The notes beneath the pieces are model-generated. The model made no database searches and had not been told where the DNA came from. It saw nothing but the letters and a program-made list of their open reading frames with translations. This document shows positions 27,601-34,764 of a stretch of 64,000 nucleotides of DNA, one piece after another; position 1 is the stretch's first letter, and each line of letters begins with the position of its first letter. Source of the stretch: Streptomyces sp. CB02056 (GTDB lineage: Bacteria > Actinomycetota > Actinomycetes > Streptomycetales > Streptomycetaceae); contig NZ_LIPD01000021.1 of the NCBI RefSeq assembly GCF_001905545.1, positions 1-64,000 of the forward strand. The letters run 5' to 3'. A program made the position numbers and the translations under genes.

Positions 27601-27865
27601 CCCCTCCCCGTCGCCGAGCCCGAGCCCGTCGCCGTCCCCGTCCAACTCCCCGTCCCCGTCGCCGTCACCGACGTCCTCGCCGAGCACGACGGCCACCGCG
27701 ACCCCCACCCACCCCCACACCCCGAGCGCGTCGGAGAGCGGCGAGCTGCCGCACACCGGCGGCTCCTCCTCCGACACCCTGGTCGCGGCGCTCGGAGCCA
27801 TCGCCCTCCTCGGCGGCGGCGTCCTCTGCTTCGTCGCCTACCGCCGCCCGGGCCGCCACAGCTGA
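24608..27865 (+). CDS. DUF11/SdrD-like cell-wall anchored protein (LPHTG)
   Basis: 1085 residues from ATG 24608, where a signal peptide begins (MRLPFRTGRIASVLALVAGSLL, cleaved near APPAQA); a GTG at 24563 would add 15 residues. Several DUF11-type domains follow (for example TKSVDKATVSPGENVTYTLRY), then an SdrD B-like domain (about 865-980: LGDFVWHDRDGSGIQKPGDEG then GHYLFDNLPDGSYAVQF) with acidic calcium-type loops. A Ser-Pro repeat spacer crosses the wall (about 985-1040), and LPHTG with a hydrophobic helix and RRPGRHS tail forms the sortase signal. It is related in plan to the truncated repeat protein at the left edge but lacks its 120-residue unit. Probably a surface adhesin or coat component. 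Confidence 0.85.
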   Translation: MRLPFRTGRIASVLALVAGSLLSSSVLAPPAQAAISFTKSVDKATVSPGENVTYTLRYTCSITECTGGNILDTLPSNMQFLGWTPDPSSVDVAASTVPAAGATGGTMDIRLKDLSPGTTATITVTMKYPNFTTPNGATSTNSATMSATGETSQTATANTTAQVQPQYTVTKGIQTSSSDNRTVTYQFTPCATDNVPNVDLDSSRLLDTLPPGAVVDTGRSPGWTQVPPGPNTWGYDIGPFVSGNGRGGCRNPGVLVVNYPAASFPDGTTSENTVDLLGAPLTEAERQLDTSSVTTNTFQPPVTGVVVTASKVWRDTTTNGDLNSFSLSATNTAGPATSLTITDPGAGSTDGVYNWIFPQSLQLEPWNPTSIQLTLQYRLNGDPTWHTFTPGTPFNGSTARRLTFAQGAGDPANDVLGIPAGQWLDGLKLTWNGPIPTGWSPGNAVQLVTQVATPGHDGRPAPEPLTNCVDTSATDGTTTANANACARTTITQATNLGAAKTTVAGELSAPGGKATFQVIPYNRSAHDLDRPLVLYDLLPAGVVYIDGSARPDPDYPDAKAPSSITVTPGPDGRQLVKMEWPAGAPDSTYLHDAMAYRMLFDVQVADSIRSGTLTNDVYVTVDQPTHPVACMYSGSDSGSTPDVLDLNGNGDTTELMCHASSQIQVDVPAVLRSYKEVKGDLDADYMTIGTATPGGQTSWRMTVRNDSPDPVTDFIAYDKLPTPGDNYVLTQDAPRGSAWTPSLSQPITSNDPTVVIEYATDPNPCVNPLLVDRTGCNSAAVWSTTFPGPGTATWFRLSRPGALASGESFTLTWPMVASYDAPEGEYAWNSFAYTATDASGRQLLPAEPAKVGVAVKRVAPSNNALGDFVWHDRDGSGIQKPGDEGIPGVTVHLLDGNGQPVRDKDGKPVTTVTDATGHYLFDNLPDGSYAVQFDLTTLPKGATVTKQHAGTDPSKDSDGDPTTGITQTVTLSGGQRDLDLDLGVILQTSSPSPSPSPSPSPSPSPSPSPSPSNSPSPSPSPTSSPSTTATATPTHPHTPSASESGELPHTGGSSSDTLVAALGAIALLGGGVLCFVAYRRPGRHS

Positions 27866-27901
27866 CGCCCGCTCGGACCCCCGCCTGACACCAGCAGGAC
27901 A

Positions 27902-27937
27902 CCAGTGGCGCCGCCCCACCCGGGGCGGCGCCACTGG
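27902..27937. terminator. Bidirectional terminator between convergent genes
   Basis: A perfect 16-bp inverted repeat (27902-27917 with 27922-27937) has an ACCC loop. It lies between the stop of the wall protein (27865, plus strand) and the stop of the minus-strand gene ending at 27958, so it can serve both. Confidence 0.8.
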
Positions 27938-27957
27938 CGCGTTCGGGGCCGGGGCTC

Positions 27958-28488
27958 CTAGTCCAACTGGGACAGCACGTCGGTGATCAGCCTGGTGGCG
28001 AAGTCCTCGCCGTTGCCCGAGATCCGGTTGATGTACTCCGCGAGCAGGACCACCATGGCCTCCAACGGGTTCATCTCCTCCTTCGTCCACGGTCCGTACT
28101 GGGCGCGCCAGAGGTTGGGGCTCAGGCCCGTACCGGCGGCGATGAGCAGGCCGGCCATGATGGGGATGACCTCGGGGCTGAAGGTCCTCGGCATCATCCG
28201 CATGGTGGCCACCAGGCTGGGGACCGCGTGCTCGATCACGTCCTCCTCCTGCTTCTCGAAGGCCGTGCGCAGCCAGTTCATGTACATGTAGACGAGCGTG
28301 CAGGCGCCTTCCACCAGCGCCTCGGCCTCGCCGGGGCCGAAGGACGCGGTGAGCTGGTCGACCAGCCGCTGGTGCTCGGGGTCCGTCCCGGACTTGCCGT
28401 CGTAGATGGACTTGAGCCGGGAGTCGATCACCATGAGCGCCGCGCTCACATCGCCGACGGGAGCGTACATGGGGTCGCAGGACGACAC
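27958..28488 (-). CDS. Unknown helical protein
   Basis: 176 residues from GTG 28488, fixed by AGGAGGAG just upstream; an ATG at 28470 is the alternative. I do not recognise the family. It is mainly helical and soluble: DVSAALMVIDSRLKSIYDGK, HQRLVDQLTASFGPGEAEALVEGACTLVYMYMNWLRTAFEKQEEDV, then a long amphipathic C-terminal helix set ending DFATRLITDVLSQLD. There is no signal peptide, membrane helix or obvious catalytic motif. It stands alone, convergent with the wall protein. Confidence 0.65.
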   Translation of the reverse strand: MSSCDPMYAPVGDVSAALMVIDSRLKSIYDGKSGTDPEHQRLVDQLTASFGPGEAEALVEGACTLVYMYMNWLRTAFEKQEEDVIEHAVPSLVATMRMMPRTFSPEVIPIMAGLLIAAGTGLSPNLWRAQYGPWTKEEMNPLEAMVVLLAEYINRISGNGEDFATRLITDVLSQLD

Positions 28489-28768
28489 GGGACTCCTCCT
28501 AGAGCGGCCACGGCCGGTACGGCCGGTCGGTTCGTAGGGTAGGCGAGCGATCGGACCGGGTCCGACGACTCCGGCCGCAGGCACCCCGCGGTGCCGGGTA
28601 CGGAGGGCCGGACCGGACCGGCCGGGGCGGTCCGGTGGTGGTGGGACGGGCCTTCCCGTCACCCGGCGGCGGCGCCTCACACGTCAGGGCGAGGTGCCGG
28701 AAGCCGGGTTGACCGCGGCGGGCGGCGGGCGGCCGACCCCTGCTCCGGGCCGGCCGCCCTGCCTCCCG

Positions 28769-29366
28769 TCAGACGGCCGACGCGGCGGACCGGGCGTTGC
28801 GGCGGCGGACGTAGACGGTGGCCAGGACACCGGCGAGCACCGCCCCGCCGCTCATCCCCGCGACGGACGGGTTGATCATCGGCACGGCGGCGGCGGGCTC
28901 GGCGCCGCCGCACCGGGCGTGCCCGATGACCAGGTTGGCGCCGTTCAGCGACGGCAGCAGGGTGAGGTGGACGGCGTTGACGGTGAGGACGCCGTTGGCG
29001 TCGGTGGTCTGCTCGTTGAGGACGATCGAACCGACCAGCGGGATGCTGACCCTGGTGTTGGCGGGGGCGTTGGCCTGGAGGTTGGTCGGGATGCCGGCCA
29101 CGCTGATCGACCCGCCCGCGATCAGGCCGCTGCCGGTGGCCCCGGTGGGGGTGGCGGCGCAGGTCGAGTCGACGCCGGTCAGGGAGACCGAGGCGACACC
29201 GAGGTCGAGCCCGAGCTTGTCGACCGTCGCGGAGGCCGAGGCGGTGCCGTCGACCGGGTTCCCGGCGGTGTTCGCGGTGAGCACGGAGGTGGTGGCGACC
29301 GGCCCGACGGTGAGGCCGACCAGGGTCCGGGTGCCGCCGGACGGGTACGTCGACTCCGGCGACGGC
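28769..29366 (-). pseudogene. 5'-truncated choice-of-anchor surface protein
   Basis: About 199 residues remain, from SPESTYPSGGTRTLVGL to a C-terminal anchor (GGAVLAGVLATVYVRRRNAR). The middle (TASASATVDKLGLDLGVASVSLTGVDSTC, then GGSISVAGIPTNLQANAPANTRVSIP) matches the choice-of-anchor P type of exported actinobacterial proteins. The signal peptide and first strands are missing: beyond 29366 the open frame continues only as antisense of an epimerase, with no start codon or ribosome site in a sensible place. It ends exactly where the plus-strand epimerase fragment begins, so one deletion probably removed both 5' ends. Confidence 0.7.
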
Positions 29367-30223
29367 GCGACGGCGTGGCCCGCCTCCTCGGCCCGCGGGC
29401 CCGCATCGTCTGGAGCGGCCAGCACTGGGACCCGGCCCTCACCACCACGTTCTTCGCCCAGCACGGCCTCCCCCGCCCGCACCACCTGCTGAAGGGCGTC
29501 CGCGGCGAACCGCGCGGACGCCAAATAGGCCGGATGGTCAGCGCGTTGAGCGACCACCTCGCGGCCCGCCCGCCGGCCGCCGTCCTCGTCCAGGGCGACA
29601 CCAACACCGCCGCCGCCGTCACCCCCGGCGGCTACGTGCTCGCCACCATCCACCGCCCCGAGAACACCGACGACGCCGCGCGGCTCGCCCAGATCCTCGA
29701 CCAGCTCGCCGCCCTGGACCTGCCGGTCCTGCTGCCGCTGCACCCCCGGACCAGGGCCGCCGTCGAGGCCTTCGGCCTGCGCGGCCCGGTCGCACGGCTG
29801 CGCCGGATCGAACCGCTGGACCACGCCGGGTTCCTCGCCCTGGCCCGGCACTGCCGGCTGCTGGTGTCGGACTCCGGCGGGGTCCAGGAGGAGTGCACGG
29901 TGCTCAAGCGCCCGCTCGTGGTGGTGCGCAACTCCACCGAGCGCCCCGAGGCCGTCCGGGCCGGCTTCGCCCGGCTCGCCCGCCCGGGCCACGAACTCGC
30001 CCGTGCCCTAAGGGAGTTGCTCGCCGACGAGGCCGTCGGTGAACGGCTGGCGCAGCTCCCCTCGCCCTACGGCGACGGGCGGGCGAGCGCCGAGATCGTC
30101 GCCGCCGTCCGCAGCCGCTACCTCGCCCCCGAGCCGCGCACCGAACAGCACACCGACCAGCGCCCGGAGCCCGACCGCACACCGGTCGCGGCCGCCGCCA
30201 CCGGCGTCGGCGGACACCGCTGA
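29367..30223 (+). pseudogene. UDP-N-acetylglucosamine 2-epimerase remnant with internal deletion
   Basis: The remaining frame encodes WecB-like pieces: RIVWSGQHWDPALTTTFF and PPAAVLVQGDTNTAAA, then directly GGYVLATIHRPENTDD, LPVLLPLHPRTRAAVEAFG, LLVSDSGGVQEEC, VRNSTERPEA and PYGDGRAS. A normal enzyme of about 370 residues begins with a GTRPE loop and has roughly 100 residues between the GDTNT and HRPEN motifs, including the HVEAGLR segment. Both the start and that block are absent (internal junction near 29612-29625, still in frame). Without these the two-domain active site cannot form, so it should be inactive. No credible start codon is seen near 29367. Confidence 0.75.
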
Positions 30224-30373
30224 GCGAGGGCGGACAGCCGCCGCCTCCAGGACCCGCCCGGAAACTGCCAGGCACGAAGGTGGCGGGTCGGACCCGTCGA
30301 CCCCGCCCACCCCGGCTGGCAGGGTCGGAAGCAGCCCGCAACCGGCGGGATCGACTGCACCCGGGGGGCTCCC

Positions 30374-30448
30374 ATGACGACGACATCCGACGGCCGGCCG
30401 GCCACCGGAGCGGGCGCGTCCGGGTGCCGGCCGCGGACCGCGGGCTGA
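30374..30448 (+). CDS. Possible 24-residue leader ORF before the lanthionine synthetase
   Basis: ATG 30374 follows GGGGGG at a plausible distance and runs to TGA 30448, ten bases before the synthetase start. The product has three Thr and a Ser near the start, one Cys (GASGCRPRT) and no ILxLQ leader. It may be a translational leader for the synthetase or chance. Coding support is weak because it is so short. Confidence 0.25.
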   Translation: MTTTSDGRPATGAGASGCRPRTAG

Positions 30449-30458
30449 GGCGGGCACC

Positions 30459-33086
30459 ATGGACGACCGCTACGAGCGCCACTGCTTCGCCGACCCGCTG
30501 TTCTACGACGACCCCGCCCGCGCCGAGCACGCCGACGACCGCTTCGCCGCCGCCACCGCCCCGCTGCCGCCGGGCTGGGAGCGCCACGAGCACGGCCCCT
30601 GGATCAGCCTGCGGCCGCCGCACGCCCGACTCCCCGAGCAGGGCTGGAAGGTGCACGTCTCGGCCACCCCGGACGAGGCGGAGCAGGTCGTCGAGCAGGT
30701 CCTGGCGTACTGCCTGGAGCACGGGCTGACCTGGAAGTTCCTGCGCGGCCGGGCCACCGTGCTCGCCCTGAACAGCAAGTACGCCGACCGCCGCGCCAGC
30801 GGCAAGCTGATCACGCTCTACCCGGAGGACGACACCCGGCTGGCCCGGGTGCTGGACGACCTGTCCACCCTGCTGAAGGGCGTCCCCGGCCCCTACGTCC
30901 TGAGCGACCTGCGCTACCAGGAGGGCCCGCTCTACCTGCGCTACGGCTCCTTCGTCGAACGCCACTGCACCGACGAGCGGGGCCGGCGCGTCCCGGCGAT
31001 GCGCGGCCCGGACGGCGCACTGGTGCCCGACACCCGGGGCACCGTCTTCACCGTGCCGGACTGGGCGCCGGTGCCGAAGTTCGTCTCCGCCCAGCTCGCC
31101 GCCGACGCCGCGCGTGAGGCCGACGCCCCGGCCGACTTCCCGTTCGAGGTCGTCAAGGCGCTGCACTTCTCCAACGGCGGCGGGATCTACCTGGCCACCG
31201 ACCGGCGCGACGGCCGACAGGTGGTGCTGCGCGAGGCCCGCCCGCACGCCGGGCTCGACTACGCCGGCCGGGACGCGGTGCAGCGGCTGCTGAGCGAGCG
31301 CCGGGTGCTGGAGGCGCTGGCCGGGGTGGACTTCGTGCCCGCCCTGTACGAGTACCGGCAGGTCTGGGAGCACCACTACCTGGTCGAGGAGTACATCGAG
31401 GGGGAGCGGCTGGAGGACGTCTTCACCCGCACCTGCCCGCTCACCCACCCCGACCCGGACGAGGCCGAGCTGGCCGCGTACACCGACTGGGCGCTCGACG
31501 TGCTCGACCAGGTCGGCGGCATGCTGGCGGCGCTGCACGAGCGCGGGCTGGTCTTCGGCGACCTGCACCCCAACAACGTGATGGTCCGGCCGGACGGGCG
31601 CTGCGCGCTGGTCGACTTCGAGATCGCCTTCCCCGCCGACGACCCCGCCGCTCCCCCGCTGGGCGCGCCCGGCTTCGTCTCGCCGAAGGCCCGGCGCGGA
31701 ACCGCCGTGGACGCGTACGCGCTGGCCGCGCTGCGGCTCTACCTCTTCCTCCCGCTGAACATCCAGCTCGGGCTGGACTCGGGCAAGGCCGAGCTGGCCG
31801 GCCGGGAGATCTCCCGCCGCTACCCCGTGCCCGCCGGGTTCGGGCCCGGGGTCGCCGAGGCGCTGCACCGGGCGGCCGGCGGGAAGCTGCCGGCGGGCGC
31901 CACCGAACGCGCTCCGGTGTCCGCCGACGGCGCCGCGGGGCCGGCTCGTCCGGCCTGGCCCCAGGAGCCCTCGGCGGACACCGCGGCCTGGCGCCCGGTG
32001 CTGGACTCGCTGGCCGCGGGCATCCTGGCGATGGCCACCCCGGACCGGACGGACCGCCTCTTCCCCGGCGACGTCGAACAGTTCGGCCCGGGCCACGGCG
32101 GCCTGGGACTGTCCTACGGCGCGGCCGGCGTCCTGTACGCGCTCCGGGCCTGCGGCCGCCCCGCCCCGCCCGAGCACACCGACTGGCTGGTGGCCCGCGC
32201 GGACGCCGCGGCCGACCTGCCGCCCGGCCTCTACGACGGGCTGACCGGCATCGCCTGGACGCTGGCCCGGCTCGGGGCGACCCGGGAGGCCGACGCGCTG
32301 GTCGAGCGGCTGCTCGCCACCGAGGCCCCGGCCGATCCGGGGCTCGGCTCCGGACGGGCCGGCATCGCGCTCGGCCTGCTCGACCTGGCCGACGTGCTCG
32401 GCCGCGAACGGCTCGCCGACCGGGCCCTGGCCCTCGGCCACGAGCTGGCCCGGGACGAACCCGCACCCCGGCTGCGCGGCCTGCTGGACGGCTGGAGCGG
32501 GCAGGCCGCACTGTTCCTGCGGCTGTACGGGCACACCGGCGAGCGGCGCTGGCTGACGGCGGCCGAGGCGGCGCTCGGCCGCGAACTGGACGAGGCGGAC
32601 GTCACCGACGGGATGCTCTTCCTGGTCGAGGACCGCCACCGCCGCAAGCTCCCGTACCTGGCCGCGGGCGGCGTCGGCACCGCCCGGCTGATCTCCGAAC
32701 TGGCGCGGCACAGCGGGGCGGACCGACCCGACGGCGCGGGCCGGCTGCCCGGCCGGTTCGCCCAGGCGACCGCCGCCGCCGACCGCGCCTGCCTCCCCGA
32801 CCTGATCGCGGCGGCCGGCCTGTTCGAGGGCCGGGCCGGGCTGGTACTGCACCTGCTGCGCGGCGGACGCCGGGCCGAGGCCGACCGCCACCTGCGGCTG
32901 CTGGAGTGGCACGTGATGAACCATCGCGGCCACCTCGCCTTCCCGGGCCGGCGCTCGATGCGCCTGTCGGCGGACCTGGCCACCGGCGCCGCCGGAGTCC
33001 TGGTCGCGCTGCACGAGGCCGTCCTCGGCCCGGTGCCGCTGCCCGGCATCACCGACTTCCCCGGCCCTGAGGCTTCGCGGCCCTGA
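30459..33086 (+). CDS. lanKC: Class III lanthionine synthetase (LanKC, RamC/LabKC type)
   Basis: 875 residues from ATG 30459. The three-part plan is clear: an N-terminal phospho-Ser/Thr lyase-like domain (about 1-210, with GWKVHVSATPDEAEQVV and KFLRGRATVLALNSKYADRRASGKLITLYP), a Ser/Thr-kinase domain (about 225-510, with VLREARPHAG, LVEEYIEG, catalytic FGDLHPNNVMV and metal-site VDFEIAF) and a C-terminal LanC-like cyclase (about 545-865, with GLYDGLTGIAWTLARLG and GRAGIALGLLDLAD). The cyclase lacks the Cys-His zinc motif of class I, II and IV (LLDGWSGQAAL in place of the WCHG segment), as in class III. It would phosphorylate and eliminate Ser/Thr in the precursors encoded 77 bp downstream. 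No transporter or leader protease is adjacent. Confidence 0.9.
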   Translation: MDDRYERHCFADPLFYDDPARAEHADDRFAAATAPLPPGWERHEHGPWISLRPPHARLPEQGWKVHVSATPDEAEQVVEQVLAYCLEHGLTWKFLRGRATVLALNSKYADRRASGKLITLYPEDDTRLARVLDDLSTLLKGVPGPYVLSDLRYQEGPLYLRYGSFVERHCTDERGRRVPAMRGPDGALVPDTRGTVFTVPDWAPVPKFVSAQLAADAAREADAPADFPFEVVKALHFSNGGGIYLATDRRDGRQVVLREARPHAGLDYAGRDAVQRLLSERRVLEALAGVDFVPALYEYRQVWEHHYLVEEYIEGERLEDVFTRTCPLTHPDPDEAELAAYTDWALDVLDQVGGMLAALHERGLVFGDLHPNNVMVRPDGRCALVDFEIAFPADDPAAPPLGAPGFVSPKARRGTAVDAYALAALRLYLFLPLNIQLGLDSGKAELAGREISRRYPVPAGFGPGVAEALHRAAGGKLPAGATERAPVSADGAAGPARPAWPQEPSADTAAWRPVLDSLAAGILAMATPDRTDRLFPGDVEQFGPGHGGLGLSYGAAGVLYALRACGRPAPPEHTDWLVARADAAADLPPGLYDGLTGIAWTLARLGATREADALVERLLATEAPADPGLGSGRAGIALGLLDLADVLGRERLADRALALGHELARDEPAPRLRGLLDGWSGQAALFLRLYGHTGERRWLTAAEAALGRELDEADVTDGMLFLVEDRHRRKLPYLAAGGVGTARLISELARHSGADRPDGAGRLPGRFAQATAAADRACLPDLIAAAGLFEGRAGLVLHLLRGGRRAEADRHLRLLEWHVMNHRGHLAFPGRRSMRLSADLATGAAGVLVALHEAVLGPVPLPGITDFPGPEASRP

Positions 33087-33119
33087 GGCTTCGAGGCCCC
33101 GCGGCCGGGGGGACCACCA

Positions 33120-33139
33120 CGGCCACCATCCGGTGGCCG
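33120..33139 (+). promoter_or_regulatory. Small hairpin between synthetase and precursor genes
   Basis: CGGCCACC (33120-33127) and GGTGGCCG (33132-33139) pair around an ATCC loop, 25 nt before the first precursor start. Such a hairpin may be a partial terminator, a processing site or a 5' stabiliser that raises precursor over enzyme mRNA. This is inference. Confidence 0.4.
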
Positions 33140-33163
33140 GCACCACCACGGAAAGGAACGACC

Positions 33164-33295
33164 ATGACCCAGATCCTGGCCCTCCAGGGCCTCCAGAGCG
33201 AGACCGGCACCGGTGCCGTCGAGCCCAACAGCCACTGGAGCAGCTTCGCCCACTACCGCGCCGAGGCGCCCGTCGCCGAGGAGGCCGGTCTCTGA
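33164..33295 (+). CDS. Cysteine-free class III lanthipeptide-like precursor 1
   Basis: 43 residues from ATG 33164, with AAAGGAA upstream. The leader start MTQILALQGLQ carries the ILxLQ motif that LanKC enzymes bind in class III precursors. The C-terminal half holds SHWSSFAH (residues 23-30) and ends AEAPVAEEAGL. There is no cysteine, so normal lanthionine or labionin rings cannot form inside this peptide. Ser23, Ser26 and Ser27 are the candidate dehydration sites and His24 or His30 possible partners. The stop overlaps the next start in TGATG, so the two precursors are translationally coupled. Too short for many gene callers. Confidence 0.75.
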   Translation: MTQILALQGLQSETGTGAVEPNSHWSSFAHYRAEAPVAEEAGL

Positions 33296-33417
33296 TGTCG
33301 ACGATCCTCTCCCTCCAGGCGCTCGAGGCCGCCCAGGACGACGCGGCCGTCCCGTTCAGCCACTGGAGCACCGACCTGCACCTGCCGTTCGGCGCCCCGG
33401 TCGAGGCTGCGGAGTAA
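33295..33417 (+). CDS. Cysteine-free class III lanthipeptide-like precursor 2
   Basis: 40 residues from ATG 33295, sharing one base with the stop of precursor 1. It has the same plan: leader MSTILSLQALE with ILxLQ, an acidic spacer (AAQDDAA), then FSHWSTDLH (residues 21-29) and a tail FGAPVEAAE. Compared with precursor 1 the shared core is SHWS[ST]xxH, and both tails contain APV. Again no cysteine. The paralogous pair argues that the SHWS...H segment is what the enzyme modifies. A strong hairpin follows 18 nt after the stop. Confidence 0.75.
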   Translation: MSTILSLQALEAAQDDAAVPFSHWSTDLHLPFGAPVEAAE

Positions 33418-33434
33418 TCCTCCGACCGACGACG

Positions 33435-33468
33435 CGGAGGCCCGCCGGGACCACCCGGCGGGCCTCCG
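33435..33468 (+). terminator. Hairpin terminator after the precursor genes
   Basis: A perfect 15-bp stem (33435-33449 with 33454-33468) has an ACCA loop. It separates the lanthipeptide operon from the convergent regulator that ends at 33541 and may act on both strands. Confidence 0.75.
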
Positions 33469-33540
33469 TCCGTCGTACCGGGGCCCTTGTCCGCCGAGCC
33501 CGGGCCGCCGTCCGCCGAGCCCGCCGGGTTGGGGCCGGCC

Positions 33541-34608
33541 TCAGCAGGGCCCGGTGGCGTCCGCCGGGACGGTGAGCCCGGCCCGCTCGGCCAACGCCCC
33601 GGCCTGGAACCGGCTCTGCGCGCCCAGACGCGCCAGCAGCTCGGCGATGTGGCGCCGGCAGGTGCGGGTCGACATGCCCAGCCGCCGGGCGATCGTGTCG
33701 TCCTTCTCCCCGGCGGCGAGCAGCACCGCGATCACGTCCTCGACCTCGCGGGACACCGTACGGGCGGCCCGCGGCGCGGTGTCGTACGGGACCGCCTGGC
33801 TCCACTCGTGCTCGAAGAGCCCGACGAAGTACGCCACCAGGGACGGCTCCCGGACCAGCAGCGCCGCTCCGGTGGCGAGCCGGGCCGGCACGAAGGCCGT
33901 CGTCCGGTCCACCACGACCAGCCGGGCCGGCACCTCGGCGCGGGTCCGGACCTCCGCCCCCGCGGCGATGACCAGCTCCGCGTAGGAACGGGTGGGCGGG
34001 TCGAACCGGGCCGGGTGCTGGTACAGGCTCCGCAGCCGGACGCCCCGCCCCAGCGCGGCCAGGTCCCGGGGCAGCGCCTCCGCCAGGTCCGCCTGCGGGT
34101 GCCCGCCGCCCGGCTGGACGGTCAGCACCTCCTCCTTGGCGGCGCCCACCACGGAGCCGAGCGCCGAACCGGCCGCGTGGGCGTCCTCCAGCAGGCGGAC
34201 CGAGCCGTCCACGCCGCCGCCCTGCGCCCGGTACACCGGCTCCAGCGAGGCCACCTCGGCGCGCAGCCCGGCCAGCGCGGCCTGACGGCGGCCCAGCTCG
34301 GCCTCCGCGATGCGCAGCCGCGCCTCCTCCCGTCCGGTCAGCCGCGCGGCGGCCGCCTCCGGGCCGACCGCCGCGAAGCAGCCCGGCCCGGCTCCCGGCC
34401 GCCGCACCAGCAGGCACAGCGCCGCCAGCCGGTCGACGGCCGCCCGGCAGCGCGCCTCGCCGAGCCCGAGGTCGGCGGAGATCCGCGCCAGGTCGGCGGG
34501 CTCGACCCGCCGGTGCCGCACCGCCCACTCGTAGACCAGCCGCGTCTCGCGATCGAGCAGGGCCTCCCGCCCCGACGACCGGACCGCGTCCGTTTTCACC
34601 GGATTCAT
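33541..34608 (-). CDS. TrmB/LuxR-type regulator beside the lanthipeptide genes
   Basis: 355 residues; ATG 34608 has GGAGGGG upstream. It has a winged-helix N-terminus (TRLVYEWAVRHRRVEPADLARISADLGLGEARCRAAVDRL), a helical spacer (about 85-120), a sensor-like middle (RLRSLYQHPARFDPPTRSYAELV, then ARLVVVDRTTAFVPA and EPSLVAYFVGLFEHEW) and a C-terminal LuxR HTH (VIAVLLAAGEKDDTIARRLGMSTRTCRRHI). It matches the architecture of the regulator at 15377-16363. Convergent with the precursor genes and divergent from a second, related regulator, it is the likely local controller. The ligand is unknown. Confidence 0.8.
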   Translation of the reverse strand: MNPVKTDAVRSSGREALLDRETRLVYEWAVRHRRVEPADLARISADLGLGEARCRAAVDRLAALCLLVRRPGAGPGCFAAVGPEAAAARLTGREEARLRIAEAELGRRQAALAGLRAEVASLEPVYRAQGGGVDGSVRLLEDAHAAGSALGSVVGAAKEEVLTVQPGGGHPQADLAEALPRDLAALGRGVRLRSLYQHPARFDPPTRSYAELVIAAGAEVRTRAEVPARLVVVDRTTAFVPARLATGAALLVREPSLVAYFVGLFEHEWSQAVPYDTAPRAARTVSREVEDVIAVLLAAGEKDDTIARRLGMSTRTCRRHIAELLARLGAQSRFQAGALAERAGLTVPADATGPC

Positions 34609-34764
34609 CCACCCCTCCTCAGTCGGCCAACAACTTCCTGGCCCCCTCGCCCCCTGGCGGCCGCCGCGAACGTTGACGACGATCGAACAACCGCTTCCGG
34701 GGCCGACCGACCGCCGGACGCGACCGTCGACCGTCGGCCGCCACCAGCTGTCAAGAGGGCTGTC

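Noticed and set aside
28694..29366. N-terminal extension of the epimerase frame
   Set aside because: It is antisense to the choice-of-anchor protein and Gly/Arg-rich; epimerase similarity starts only near 29367.
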